Part shown: positions 33,473 through 45,461 of the stretch, piece after piece
Position numbering within the stretch: position 1 is the first letter of the stretch
Layout of the letters: each line of letters opens with the position of its first letter
Assembly: GCF_000350225.1 (NCBI RefSeq)
Contig: NW_005179180.1
Coordinates: 1 to 64,000, forward strand
Length of the DNA stretch: 64,000 nt
DNA from: Chondrus crispus
Lineage: Eukaryota > Rhodophyta > Florideophyceae > Gigartinales > Gigartinaceae
Reading direction: 5' to 3'
Translations under genes and position numbers: made by a program
The notes under the pieces: model-generated
Databases searched by the model: none
Seen by the model: the letters and a program-made list of their open reading frames with translations, nothing else
Told to the model about the DNA's origin: nothing

Positions 33473-33609
33473 ACTGTGTACAGGAGACCCGACCTAGAAA
33501 CCGCGTGCGTGGAGACGCATTACATAAGTGGTCTCGGTGACGTAAGTTTATTTGACGTATTGTAGTTTTCTTTTTTGTTTTGTTTGAGTTCGTTCATTTG
33601 TGACGGACC

Positions 33610-35870
33610 ATGTCGACAAGCGCCCCCGGAGACGTCGGTCCAGGGGCGAGCAGACGCGGATCGGCAAGGTCGTCGAGGATCCCGCGAGGTCCTCACACCC
33701 GAAGCCAGGCCAATACGGCCACGGATCCCGAAGGTCAAGAATCCCCGACGGGGATTGAACCCGACAATGATAACCTGGAAATCAGGTTACAGAAGATGAT
33801 TGGCGAAATTCGCCATGAGACGAGGAAGGATCTCGAGGCTGATTTAGCCCTCGTGAATAAGCAACTGGAGTTGCAAACCCCCGAGTTCCACGCCGCGTTG
33901 GAAGAGCGGACAGCTCGCATGGTTCTCGTCGAGAATTCGCTAACCGATGCGACCAAGGGCCGAGAGCCGGAGGTATTCGAATCGCTGCAGCTCGCCGCCA
34001 TGGAAGCGAGGCGAGACGCGAATCAAGCCCTGGAGACTCTGGCCAAAACAAGGGGCAGCATCCATGATAAATTTGACCGCGCCGCGCGCCGCCTCAAGGA
34101 CCTTGAGCAAGCTGCGGGCCGGTCCGGACCAAGGTTAGAGGAAGGGCCGCTCTCCGGCGAAGAAAGGCCTGAAGACCGAACGAAGAGGGACAAGTTTGTC
34201 CGAATTAGGGACTCCAAAATGAGAAGTTCCAAGACGGCCAAAGGCCGAAAGAAGAAAGGTCACTGGAGTGATGACCGTGAAATTTTCGACTCAAATTCGG
34301 AGTCGAATGGTTCAGAAGGAAATGGTGGCGACGGTTCGTCGAACCATTCAAGAAATTCCGACCGACGATCAGCAGAAGGAGATGGAATTTCATCGAATAA
34401 GAAGAGTTACAAGAGAGGCGGAATTACTTCGTCCGCCTCGCGGAGGGATGTGGACGCGGAGCCAGAAGATATCGCGACGCGACGCGGTCCGCGATGGGAG
34501 GAGTTGGAGGAATTAAATCCGACCAACTACCTCTTCAAGAAGTTGCTTTCGTATCGGACGTACCGCTTGCGGAACCCGCAGACGTATTTGTCTAGCAGCC
34601 GGCGGTCCGCCGTGCGAAAAATTAGAAGAGACATACCACCGAAGGCGAAGAGAGACAATATGTTCACCGGCGATGATGGCGTGTTGGTTCTGGATTTCTT
34701 GGCCAAGCTGGTTCAAGAATTCGACACGCAAGAGATGAACGAAGGTCAAACGATCCGCTTGTTGCCAGAGTTCCCCGGCGGAATAGCCCTAAGACAGTAC
34801 ACTTCTATGTCACAGACGGCCGGAACCCACCATGGGAAATTTCCGTCTGGCCGGAGGCTGTACAGTGGTTATTGCGAAGTTTCGCGACCGATGAGGCGAT
34901 CCGCCAAGCCGTGCTCGCCTTGCGAGAAGTACATCAGAGACCGTCCGAAGACGAGATGGAATTCTATATCCGTCTGACGGACGAAAGCAATCGATGTGGA
35001 AACGTTTACTCGATGGAGGAACAAATTACGATGTTTATTGAAGGGCTCGACGCGAGTATCAAGCCGATGGTGTCCCAATATCGTCAGGACAATACGGACG
35101 TGTCTTTCCTAAGGCTGGTTCATTATGCGAAGGCGCATGGCTCGGCGAGCCGCGCCCAGGGGAAGAAGTCCAAAAGGGTCACCATGCAAGCGCCAGCGGC
35201 GCTGAGGAAGGGGAGCAAGCAGTGTTCCCGGCATGCCCTGCGAAAAATTCGCGACGCTGCCCACCTGGCCGAGTAAATTTCTGGGTCAGAAGAAGTAAGC
35301 TCTCCTAACCAAAACGAGAATGGTTATGGAGGTGCGCTTATCGCCGAGGGCGATTTTATTGAATCATCGGAGGGAAACGGCTACGGAGAAGAAGACCCGA
35401 GCGGCTCGTCTACAGTAATGACGCGCACGCCTACGGGAAGTTCGTATTCGGACGCCACGGATCCCGTGTTAGCGTTCCGAGGGCGCCGCCACACGCCGGC
35501 GCCCCGCATTCCGATGGAGGACAAAGGTACAACGTTTCGAAAGCCAGGCTGGATGGGAAGGCCGCAACATCAAGGAAGGCCGCCGGCCCGTGGAGGACCG
35601 AGGCCGCAATATCCCGTCAAGAAGCACGGACTGGTGTGCTATCACTGTTACGAGAAGGGGCACGCCGCGCCAACGTGCATTCTTTCCCTCCGGGAAATAC
35701 ACCGAGTTTTGGGAAATTATGAGGCGTTGTCTCCGATGGAGAGATTAGGGATACCATCGACGAGTTATCTGAAGGTCAAGAATTGGTTCGATTCGCAGAC
35801 GGCGAGCACGCCGAGTGCTTCAACGAAGAGGTCGAACCAACCCTTAGAGGGCCCGCGTCGTCGGACGTGA
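33610..35870 (+). pseudogene. Element B: gag region (fossil)
   Basis: Starts at ATG 33610 with the same N-terminus as element C (MSTSAPGDVGPGAS). It carries a coiled-coil-like stretch, a Lys/Ser/Asp-rich linker, the capsid region (from about 34660) and a CCHC zinc knuckle (CYHCYEKGHAAPTC, about 35639-35680). Broken in several places. Confidence 0.85.
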
Positions 35871-35989
35871 GAAGGAACCCGCAGCCGCAGGGAAACTAGA
35901 GAGGGGAATCTCGAAGGAGTCACAAGAGGCGCAGGTTCAACGTACTGCGTCCGGGACTCAGTCCCGTTCCACGTCTCTAGCAAAAAAGG

Positions 35990-38900
35990 AAGGCCTCGAC
36001 GAGGAGGTAGTTGGAATAGTGCGTAGGCCGAAGGAGCCGACTGTTGTCAAGAAAATTCTAAGTCGAGACAAGGATCGTCCGATGGATCAAATTCGTAGGC
36101 CCTGGTACAGAGTTAAGCGACAAGAATGTCCTGAAAAGATCTTGGTCCTCGCGCGAAAAAACTACAAACTTTACGCGGATATTGGACCAACGGTCGGATT
36201 GATGAGTTGAGTGTTGTCAGTGTTGGACACAGGCGCCGGACCGAATTTGGTTCGAAGGTCGGAACTTCCGGCAGGAATGGAATTGTTGGTGTCCTACGGA
36301 CCGACCCAAGACATCGGTGACGCGAACAATAGGCCACTCCGGACTATCGGCACAATTAAAATGCCTGTGAGGTTTGGAAGATTTGTGGCCGCAGCCGAGT
36401 TTATTGTATGCGAAAAACTCGCAGTCCCGCTAATTCTAGGCGCGGACTACTGTGACCGGTTTGTGGAAGCAATTTATCCAAGGAAGAAAATGGTTGAGTT
36501 GGCGGATTTCTGGGAGGTTCCGATAGTTAGGCGGTTCTCGACGAGAAAAGGGAAGAAGAATTTCGTCCCGGGAGAGGACGAGAACGATGGAGGGGGGGCG
36601 AATTTCCCCTAAGGTAAAAGTGGCAAGAGCCACGACTATCGAGCCAGGGACGCAACGCGTCGTTGAATGCACCTCGAAGAGGGCGGGCTTGGTTGTGGTT
36701 CAGCAGTACTCGTCGTTGTACAAAAGGCACGGGTTGGCGTGCACGAATGGTGTCGTTCAGGTTGAGCCTGACAGGCCATTTCGTTTACTCTTTGCGAATT
36801 TTAGGACGTACCCTGTCAGGGTGCAAAAAGGCCAAGTGGTGGCAGAATTATTACCGCACACGAGGGCCGTGCTTGAGAGCAAAACCACCATTGGTTAAGT
36901 TCTCGGAATTCAAGAAAGGAAGAAGGAAAATTTTCCTAATTCTACCAAGACGCCTACGAGCGAGACAAGATGCGAACCGTCAGATCAAGCGCGCGAGGAC
37001 CAGCCAGAAGAACGGTCGAGTGGGCTCTCTGCGACGTCATCGTCGAAGCCGGAGCAGCGGATTGAGCCCCCACTGCCGGACGTGGAGGACCTCGACCTGA
37101 GCCACGTACCGGAACGGCTGCGCGAGCGGTTCTGACGGATGTTGAAGAAATACTCTAAGATGTGGGATGGGACCCTTGGTGAAATTAATACCACGGTCCA
37201 CCGGATCGAGCTGGTCCCGGAGACCAGGCCCATCGCACAAGCTCCCTACCGAGCCGGTCCAAAGGCTCCGGAGGTCGAGGACGCAGAAGTACAGAAGATG
37301 TTAGAAGCAGGAGTCATCGAACCGGCGCAGTCAGAATGGGCGTCGCCCGTTTTATTAGTGCCCAAGCCGGACGGATCGATGCACTTTTGCGTAGACTACC
37401 GCAGGTTAAACGCGGTAACGATGAAGGACACGTACCCTTTTCCGTGCATGGACGAGTGTCTGGACTCGTTGGGAGACACCAAGGTCTTTTCCGCGTTGGA
37501 CGCGATTTCGGGGTATTGGCAGATGCCTATTCCCGAAGCGGACTGCGACAAGACAGCTTTTTCGAGTCACTCAGGTCTCTACTGTTTTTCAAGAATGCCC
37601 TTCGGGCTTACCAACGCGCCGGCGACGATTCAGAGAGCCATGGATATACTGCTCTCTCCGTTCCGATGGAAGTCGTGTCTGGTGTATTTGGATGATATCA
37701 TCATCTTCAGAAAGTCTTAGGAAGAACACATTGTTCATGTTGATGAAATACTGTCTGTATTGGAGAAGGCAGGAGTGAAGCCCCAGCTTCGCAAGTGTGA
37801 ATTTTTCGTCGAAAAGATCAAGTACCTGGGCCATGTCGTTCGGCCAGGTACATTGGAGGTTGATGCCGCTCGCATCGCGGCGTTGGAACAAGTGAGGTAC
37901 TCTCAAACGCAGACCCAGCTCAGAAGCTTCTTGGGACTTTGTAATGTGTACCGTCGGTTTGTCCCACATTACGGGAAAATCGCGCATCCGCTCAATCAAC
38001 TATTGAAGAAAGGACAACTTGTCCAGTTGGAAGGATTCGACGAACCGTGCAAGAAAGCTTTTCATAAGCTGAAGGACGCCATCTTGGCACCGCCGGTGTT
38101 GGCGCTGCCGAAGAAGAACCTACCATACTCGGTAGATACCGATGCAAGCGACTATCAAACGGCGCTGCATTACTTCAAACGCATCCGGATGCGCAACGTA
38201 AACCCATCGGGTTCTTTTCAAGAACGTTAGCGGCAGCCGAGAGAAACTATTCTGTATCAGAAAAAGAATGTCTAGCGGTAATTTGGGCCGTACAGACTTT
38301 AAGACCATATCTATATGGCGAGCACTTCATTGTGCATACCGACCATGCCTCATTGAGGTGGTTGATGAACGTAACCGACCCCAGCCGGAGATTAATCCGA
38401 TGGAGGCTCCGCCTCTCGGAATTTGATTTCGAAATCAAGTACAAGAAGGGCAATGCTAACAGCCAAGCTGATGCCGTGTCAATATTACAGACCGCAGGAG
38501 AAACCGTCGACGAAATCGACGACGAAATCCCATGCTTTATGGCCGAACCGGCCGAGGGTACAGTGGAGGACGAGGACAGTTTTTGACGCGTTAGACGACA
38601 TCCTCGCTCTTGAGGGGGGGCCGCCTCTGATCGCCTCGATCACCTCCAAGCTGTCACTCCGGAGGAGCTCATTCGCGAGCAAGCCGTCGACCCCTTCTGC
38701 AACCGCATCAAGGAAGAACTGGACGCCGGAAAGGTGAGAACGTTCAGCATGGAGACCGAGGAACTCGAAGGAACTCTATGCCATACCGCGGCGGAGTTTG
38801 TACGAGTGGTGATACCACAATCGTTAAGGGACCGCGTCCTAGGGTTGAGCCACTACGCAAAATTGGCAGGCCACCCAGGAGGCAGGAAACTTTACAAGAC

Positions 38901-40274
38901 TTTCAGAAGATATTTTTATTGGCCTACGATGGCCCTAGACTGCTACGCAGTTGCGAAAAATTGCGCCGCATGCGCGCGAGAACGAGTTAAGTTGAGGAAG
39001 AATACGAAGGAAATGAAGCTGTTTACGCCAAAGGCTCCTTTGGAATTCGTCGCGATCGACATTCTCGGTGAGTTAATTACCACCAAACGAGGGAATCGCT
39101 ACATCCTCGTTATCAGCGACCGATATTCCAAATTGGTACGAACCGTACCTCTCAAGAAAATTACTGCCGCACACATAGCGCAAGCCTTTGTCCATCATTG
39201 GGTATTCATATACGGACCACCGGCCAAGCTGTCGTCCGACAACGGGACACAGTTTACGGCTCGGTTCTTCCAGAACATTTGTCGAATTTTAGGGATACGC
39301 AACGTCTTCACGACCACCTATCACCCTCAGGCCAACGGCCAAGTTGAGAGGTTTAACCGCACGCTGACTTCCGCGTTGCGAAAATATGTCGGAGAACATC
39401 CCAAGGACTGGGACCTATTTAGCGACGCTGTGACGTTCGCATACAACACGCAAGTTCATCGAACTACGAACATCGCGCCCTTCGAGCTAGTGTTGGCGCG
39501 GGCACCAGGAAGCGTCGCGTTACAAGCACAGCCAAGTTTGGAAGGATTTAGCTGGAATCGAGCGTACTACCTGAAATGGCAGTCGTGGTTGGAAAGCCTG
39601 ATGAAAGGCGCTGATAAGAGCCTGCGAAAAGAACAAGCGCGCTACAAGCGAAACTTTGACGCAAGGCTTCGCAAGCCGAAGTATGACATCCCTTCAGGAT
39701 CCTACGTTTTCCTCCGGAAGGAACAGGGGACCGCAACAGAACCTAAACACAAGCTGGCACAAGTTGCCACGGGACCGTATGCAGTTAAGAAATCAGATAA
39801 GAACACGGTTGTCATCGCCATAGGCGAGCAAGAAGAGCGCGTGTCGCGAGATAGAGTCGAATTAGCCCCTAGTCCCATGGACTTCATGCCGATATCAGGC
39901 CTACGACAGGCTCTACAGTTCCTCAGCGGACGAGAGGTAAATCAAGAACGCGACGCGATGGAGAATGAGGATAGTCCTCCCACGCGAGCGCTGATGTTAG
40001 AGGACGAGGAAGATGTTGTCAGTCGAAACCCGTCAGGGGAGATACCGCAAGACCTACGGAGGACAAGTAATTCAGAAGAGTTGGAGGAGTCGGAGAGTCT
40101 TCAGGAGGGGCAAGAAATTAGCCCCAGACGCGAGGAAGACAATGAGAACGCCGAGTACGTGATAGAAAAGATCATCGTTCACGGGTATCAAGATGAGGAA
40201 TTAATCCTCAAGGTGAAATGGTATGGATATGAGAAGAAGGACGCGACGTGGGAACCAGTCGCATCATTACCGCG
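35990..40274 (+). pseudogene. Element B: pol region up to the chromodomain (fossil)
   Basis: Protease (LDTGAGPNLV, about 36224), reverse transcriptase (about 37190-37720, with YLDD), RNase H (about 38125-38560), integrase HHCC and DDE core (about 38860-39480), a GPY-like linker, and the first part of the chromodomain (YVIEKIIVHGYQDEELIL onwards) up to the insertion point of element C. The last residues, ending in a YFRRKK-type basic tail, lie at 53418-53474. Broken in several places. Confidence 0.85.
40270..40274. repeat. Target-site duplication of element C, left copy
   Basis: CCGCG immediately left of the LTR; it is matched exactly by 53418-53422. A five-base duplication is usual for Ty3/gypsy integration. 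Confidence 0.9.
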
Positions 40275-41294
40275 TGTAGTGCAATGCGCCTGTCGGGCAG
40301 AGACCGCGGTCCGATGGTCCAGCAAAAACAACAACAGCAACAAAAAGAAGAACTGCCGATGGCACAGCGCTACGGAGTGTCCGACTCTCCCTTCTCCGTT
40401 TAAACGAGCTTGCGACTCGTAGTAGCTCGGATCCCTGATGGGGGGGCACAGAGAAATAGCCCGGCCCGGGATCGGTGTGGTAGAGACTTGCGAAGAGATC
40501 TGCTCGACGAGTGTGGAGTGGGGCGCGTACGTAGGTACCCCGGTTCCACTGGGTTGTAAGGCCAATGCTCGTTGAGCTTCTTCGACACCTTGTAACGCGA
40601 CAAGGCCTTCGACGGGGGCGTCGCAACGCAGCCCGACGGGATGAAATGAAAGTAGCAGCGCTACGTCAACCGTGCCGCCCGATGGCTCGAAACACCTACA
40701 CCGGTTCGGTCGCAACCGATACCGATGGTACCAACACTGGCTCGTACTACGACGGAGCCCTTCGAGGGAGACGTCGTTGCAACGGTCTCCGTCGGAAAAT
40801 GGGTCACTGTAGCAGCGCTACGTCAACTGTGTTGCCCGATGGCTCGAAACACCTACACCGGTTCGGTCGCAACCGAGGCCGATGGCACCAACACAAGATA
40901 AGGGAAAAATAGGTAGAATTAGAGATAGAAACGAATAGGGAAATAAAGGAAAAAGGAATGGGACCCCCGAGCGCTGAAGGATGCCGTAGGCTTAGGTAAA
41001 AGGGAGCGTCTTGGTAGAGACGGACTTCGACCAAGGCGACATTCAACTCCGGCAACTCGGGTTACCTTTCCTGACTTGGTCGTCAGAGGGCTAAGGTATA
41101 TATCGCCCCGCCGGAGCCAGTACAGTAGCTCGCGGCGCTAGATCCTAGATCTAATCTAATGTTAAATAACTAATATGCAACTAATTAAAATTAATAATTA
41201 AAATAATAAAGTGAAATGATTTCCACTTTTGTTTGCCATACCCCATCATTTTCATTTCTTTTCACCCCCCTTTTCAGGTGCGTATTGCACTACA
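40275..41294 (-). repeat. 3' LTR of element C (1020 bp)
   Basis: Ends TGTAGTGCAAT...ATTGCACTACA. A TATA-like GGTATATATCG (plus strand, about 41096-41106) marks the promoter on the minus strand. A direct duplication with a 157-bp period (GTAGCAGCGCTACGTCAAC at about 40652 and 40809) lies in the middle. A polypurine tract abuts the outer end at 41295. Confidence 0.92.
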
Positions 41295-44200
41295 TATCCC
41301 CCTTCTGAGCGTCCTTGCACAGCGGCTTCGCTCCTTGATCTCCCAACTTCTTTTTCTATCTCACCCCGTGCAGCTTTCACCTGACCAACGGGCCCCGCAA
41401 GGGCAAGGACAAGACGAACCCAACACCTCCTTCACCCAAAAAAATTCCAAAAAACCTTGTCCTACTTCGGGGGTGTACGCTTCCCTCGTGCGGGCTCATG
41501 GCGTGACGACGGAAGCCATCAAAGAGGCTTCGTTGGAGGACCCCAGGATCCTCGCTCAACTACTCACGTCTCTTCCGGAAGGTAAATCTTTCCGTGAGTC
41601 GTCTCCGTAATTTGCCCTCGACCTCCAGCTCATCACGTAACGCCTCGTCGGGGTGACGCTTTTTTAGCGACCTCCCCCTCACCCCCTTTGAAAATTAAAT
41701 GAAATCCTTCTGCGTACTCCCTCATCCTTCAAATTTCCCCCTCTTTTGCCCATCTTTTTCTCGTGCGCCCCGTCGCCGCGGTCGCACCTTCTTCTTTCCA
41801 CTTTCCTTCTCTTTTCCTCGTTACTGTCTCCCTTCTCTTATCCATTTTCCGTGCACCTCTTCTACTGCAGTCGCACCTCCTTTGCCTCCAAGCAGGCCCT
41901 TCTCCTTCATAACCCTCAAGCTTTCTCCATGTCTGTTTCGACCGCTCATCGAGAAAATATACTAGTTCTTCGATAGTGGTTCCCCCTCTGGGTGGATTGT
42001 CGGGGCCTTTCTCAGCGTCACGTCTGTAGCTCTGCGGTGACGTAACCTTCATCCCACGCGTACCGCGAAATCATCCCCGGCATACTGACAACTTCAATTT
42101 GTCCTCGGTGTTCCTCGCTGGGAAACTCCTTGTTGTTAAATATGATAAGACACGGGGGGTCTGAGACGTCAAAAAAAATGTGAATTGTCACCCTTCGTTT
42201 GCTCGCATTATCCAGACGAGCTTATTCGTCCCAACCTCAAAATGATCGAGGTATATAGTGCAAGCCCTACAGTACGGGACGACGATCGTCGTTTCTCATC
42301 TCTTTCGAAAGACACATAAACTTTGTAGTTTTTTTTAACGTCCCTTCACCTCTTCTTCGTTGACAACGCATCGGTTCGGGATCCTCGCATCTTCCGGCGG
42401 TGTCGCTCACGAGCGGCAACAACACACTTTCTTTTTCAACTCGATCTGTCCAATCCTCGTAGGGGACGACGGGAAGTTGACGAGCAGAGTCTCGACGAGA
42501 TCATCCTGATTTCGTCTGCGGCAACGAGACCTCTTTGGTAGTTGCGCACCAAATCGGTGCGGAGTGAAGCGAACTGCGGCGTGAAGGTCATTCGTACAGT
42601 GCGGCAAAAACGCCTCCATGCGTCTACGGCGCAACGGCATCGTAGATACTCGGTCCTTCGGCGAGTGTATGTCCTCACTGGGTTGACCTAGCCCGTCCCT
42701 GAAATTATCGTACCGCGACAACTGGCTCGAACCCGAAAGTCCTCGTCAGCCTTACGACCACGCGAAACCCTTTTCTTCACTATGGTCGACGACCTGCGTC
42801 AGCACTGCGCCCTGCCTGTGTGAGTTGCCTTAAATTCAAACTGATCGACGATCCTTGGCATTGTTCATGCTCAATCTGGGGTTTTAGACAAATGACGTTG
42901 TCGGTGTAGTTCTTATTCGAAAGACGTGCGTAGAAGCGAAAACTACTGTGTCGAAGCAGCGCGCGGCACTTGCAGACCTTGATCATCTCATCTTATCGGC
43001 GAAACCAATTTTTCGTGCGTATGAATTGTTCAGACGCGTTCCTACTAGTAGTGGTATGTCGCCACAATAAATTCCTGCTGGGTTCGTAGCGTCTTCGACA
43101 TGACTCTTTCGACGGTGACCGCCGTTGCGTCCATCCTAAGTTGCGCATTAACTTGTCTCATGCTCCTGACAGGTTCGAGTCCCCGATCCCTCTCGTCCTA
43201 CCCTTAAGTGACCCGGTGGTCTTGCTGATTAGTGTCCGAGGGACGCTAACGCGTTCTCGACGTGACTCAAAAAATAAAACGAGCTAGAGCTACACAAGGC
43301 AAACTGAAAGTAGAAAGCGAAGGACATATACCTTCTCCCGACTCGACGAATCTCCGTCTCCCAACTCGTCGATCCTGGTTAGCGCCGTGCGCCTTTTCCT
43401 CTTCTGCAGGCAGTGACATGGGTCCCATGCGATTGCCCCCTCTGTCCTTCGACTCTGTCCTTTCCTGATCGTCCTCGATGTGGTTCCGATGGGATTTGGA
43501 ACAACCTTTCCGAAACGACCGCTTCGTTCTCCTCTGGTCCGTCGCCCCCTTCCGATCTCCAATGTCACCACAATTTCAGCGAGTGCTCACATTCTCGTTG
43601 GGCGTCCCCCGCTGCGCGATCGTCCTACGCAGTTCAATTGCCCGTAATGTCGCCTGGGTATGGGTACGAGACTTGTGCGCGCGTCTTACATTTTCCCAAA
43701 ACATCCAGCACGTCGTGCGCCAAACGTCGACACGTTTTCCTTAAGTTTTGATAAAAATCAATTTCATTCTGCGATCCGCCCTGTCTCGGCGGCTGGTCCG
43801 TTTTTCCCTCCTTGGGAAATGCCTCTTTTGGAGTCTACCGCGAAGTCTTCGTCCCTCGAGCAAGTGCTGTTGGGGTGAAGGGTCTGAGAGGAGGGTATAC
43901 AACGCACTTCACTCCTGTCAATCCCTCTTCTTTGAAACTGCGAGGTGTAGGTCCTGGGGTGGCTGAAGCATCCCATCGCTCCCCTTTCCTGTGTCCCCTG
44001 ATACATCGGTCCGCTCACTATCCGCGTCGCGGAGCCTAGCGTCATTTTGGACTTGTAAGTCTGCTAATGAGAATTGTTCTACCTGCGCAGACGCCCCTAA
44101 AAAAAGTTCCTTCATAAGTGTCAATCAATGACGCTCCACCCCTCGGTCACATTATCAAGTACATCCCGGTCGTTGCTCACATCAGCCGTTGCCTGGCACG

Positions 44201-45461
44201 ATCCGTTGGTTCGTAAAACGCACATGCGACGGATTTGCGGTTTGTTTCCCCTCTTCCTTCGTGATCCTCCTCCCGCTCATAGGGTACACAACTGTCATTA
44301 TTGCCCCTTTTTCCTTTAGGACTCCGTTCCTTCATGGGCTGGTTGACGTCGCGGCGCGGGGATCGGGCTCTGTGCGTGAAAGAAAACAAACATAAAAAAA
44401 TAACAATAATAACAAAGACAAAAACGGAAACATAGGAAAGATATGGGGGGGGTTATGGCGGCAGGCCGGTAAGCAAGTCACTCGTGGTGTGGCTTCGATG
44501 CGGGAGCGACAAAGCTCCTCCGTAATGATGATGTTTCACGCCGCGCTGTGTAGCCGTGTACTTGCACGTGGTGTCGATGGGTCAGGGCAACAGTGGTCCA
44601 TGTGGACCCATCTTCTCGCTCGTCGAGCGGGGTTTAGGTGTTGCGAACGAACTTGGCAAGTGCTCTCATGTGCGATCGATCGCAACTTCGCCGGTGGCGA
44701 GCCCCTAGCATTTGTGCGGTCGGCGGTGGGGGTTGCCAACAACGTTTCGTACAAGTGCGGGCTTTTTCCTTAATTGCAGTTAATTTTTCGACGTATGGCC
44801 GGAGTTCAGTCTGCGACTCGTGCTGATCATTTGACAGCTTACCAGCAGCGAGCCCCAATTTCTTTTGATTAAATCACACCCCATGAGGGCGGATCATCGA
44901 TCTAGGCGTCACATCACGTGCACGCGGCGGCCGCGTGTGATCGTGTCCAAGGAGGTAAATTACCTCGGCCTGAGACTACAGTACATCTTCCCTTCCACGG
45001 TCTGGCCGTGCGGGCCATTTCATTCATGGGCGGGGGTCCCAGGCAACATCGCTTGAGTCTTTCGTTTCCCTTCTCCTCACTCCGAGGGGTCTCGTTTCCG
45101 GCGACTGTCCTTACTCTCTCTCCGCGACGCTGTTCACCGCATCACTTCAAACTCGAGAGCCTCCTGATGGGGACCATCCCCAATACAATTCCAACATTTC
45201 ACTCGCGGTCTTATCGCGTCCCGCATCATTCACTTCCTCTCGATCGGCCTCCCTCGCGTGCGCCTCTACGTCAGCTGTATCTTTTCCCCTCCTTCTCCCT
45301 CGACTCGAGGGTAACCCGCTCGTCAGTCCCTTTTTGCAAAGGCGTTCCCGACGGAAGACTGCCTGACTCCTCTCGCTCCGACTTTCCTTGCTTGCGGGTC
45401 CGTTCGTTTCGAACTTCTGACTCTTCCGCGTTTCCTAATCGGCTAATTCTATTGACGATGC
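41295..45461 (-). other. Element C: 4.2-kb post-pol region without a long sense gene
   Basis: Lies between the pol stop and the polypurine tract, much longer than the gap usual in Ty3/gypsy elements. Minus-strand (sense) frames stay at about 107 codons or less. On the plus strand (antisense) an exon-like segment at 41374-41581 encodes protein-like sequence (VYASLVRAHGVTTEAIKEAS). It is preceded by a pyrimidine tract plus GCAG (41372) and followed by GGAAG/GTAAAT, a consensus-like 5' splice site. Another open antisense stretch is at 43478-43741. Several more pyrimidine-tract/CAG sites face the same way (about 41870 and 43410). Function unknown; B's homologous region is much more diverged than pol. 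Confidence 0.5.

Noticed and set aside
40275-41294. Solo LTR inserted in element B
   Set aside because: Its own flanks differ (CCGCG against TATCC) and a polypurine tract abuts its right side. Its partner LTR at 52399-53417 supplies the matching CCGCG, so it is the 3' LTR of element C.
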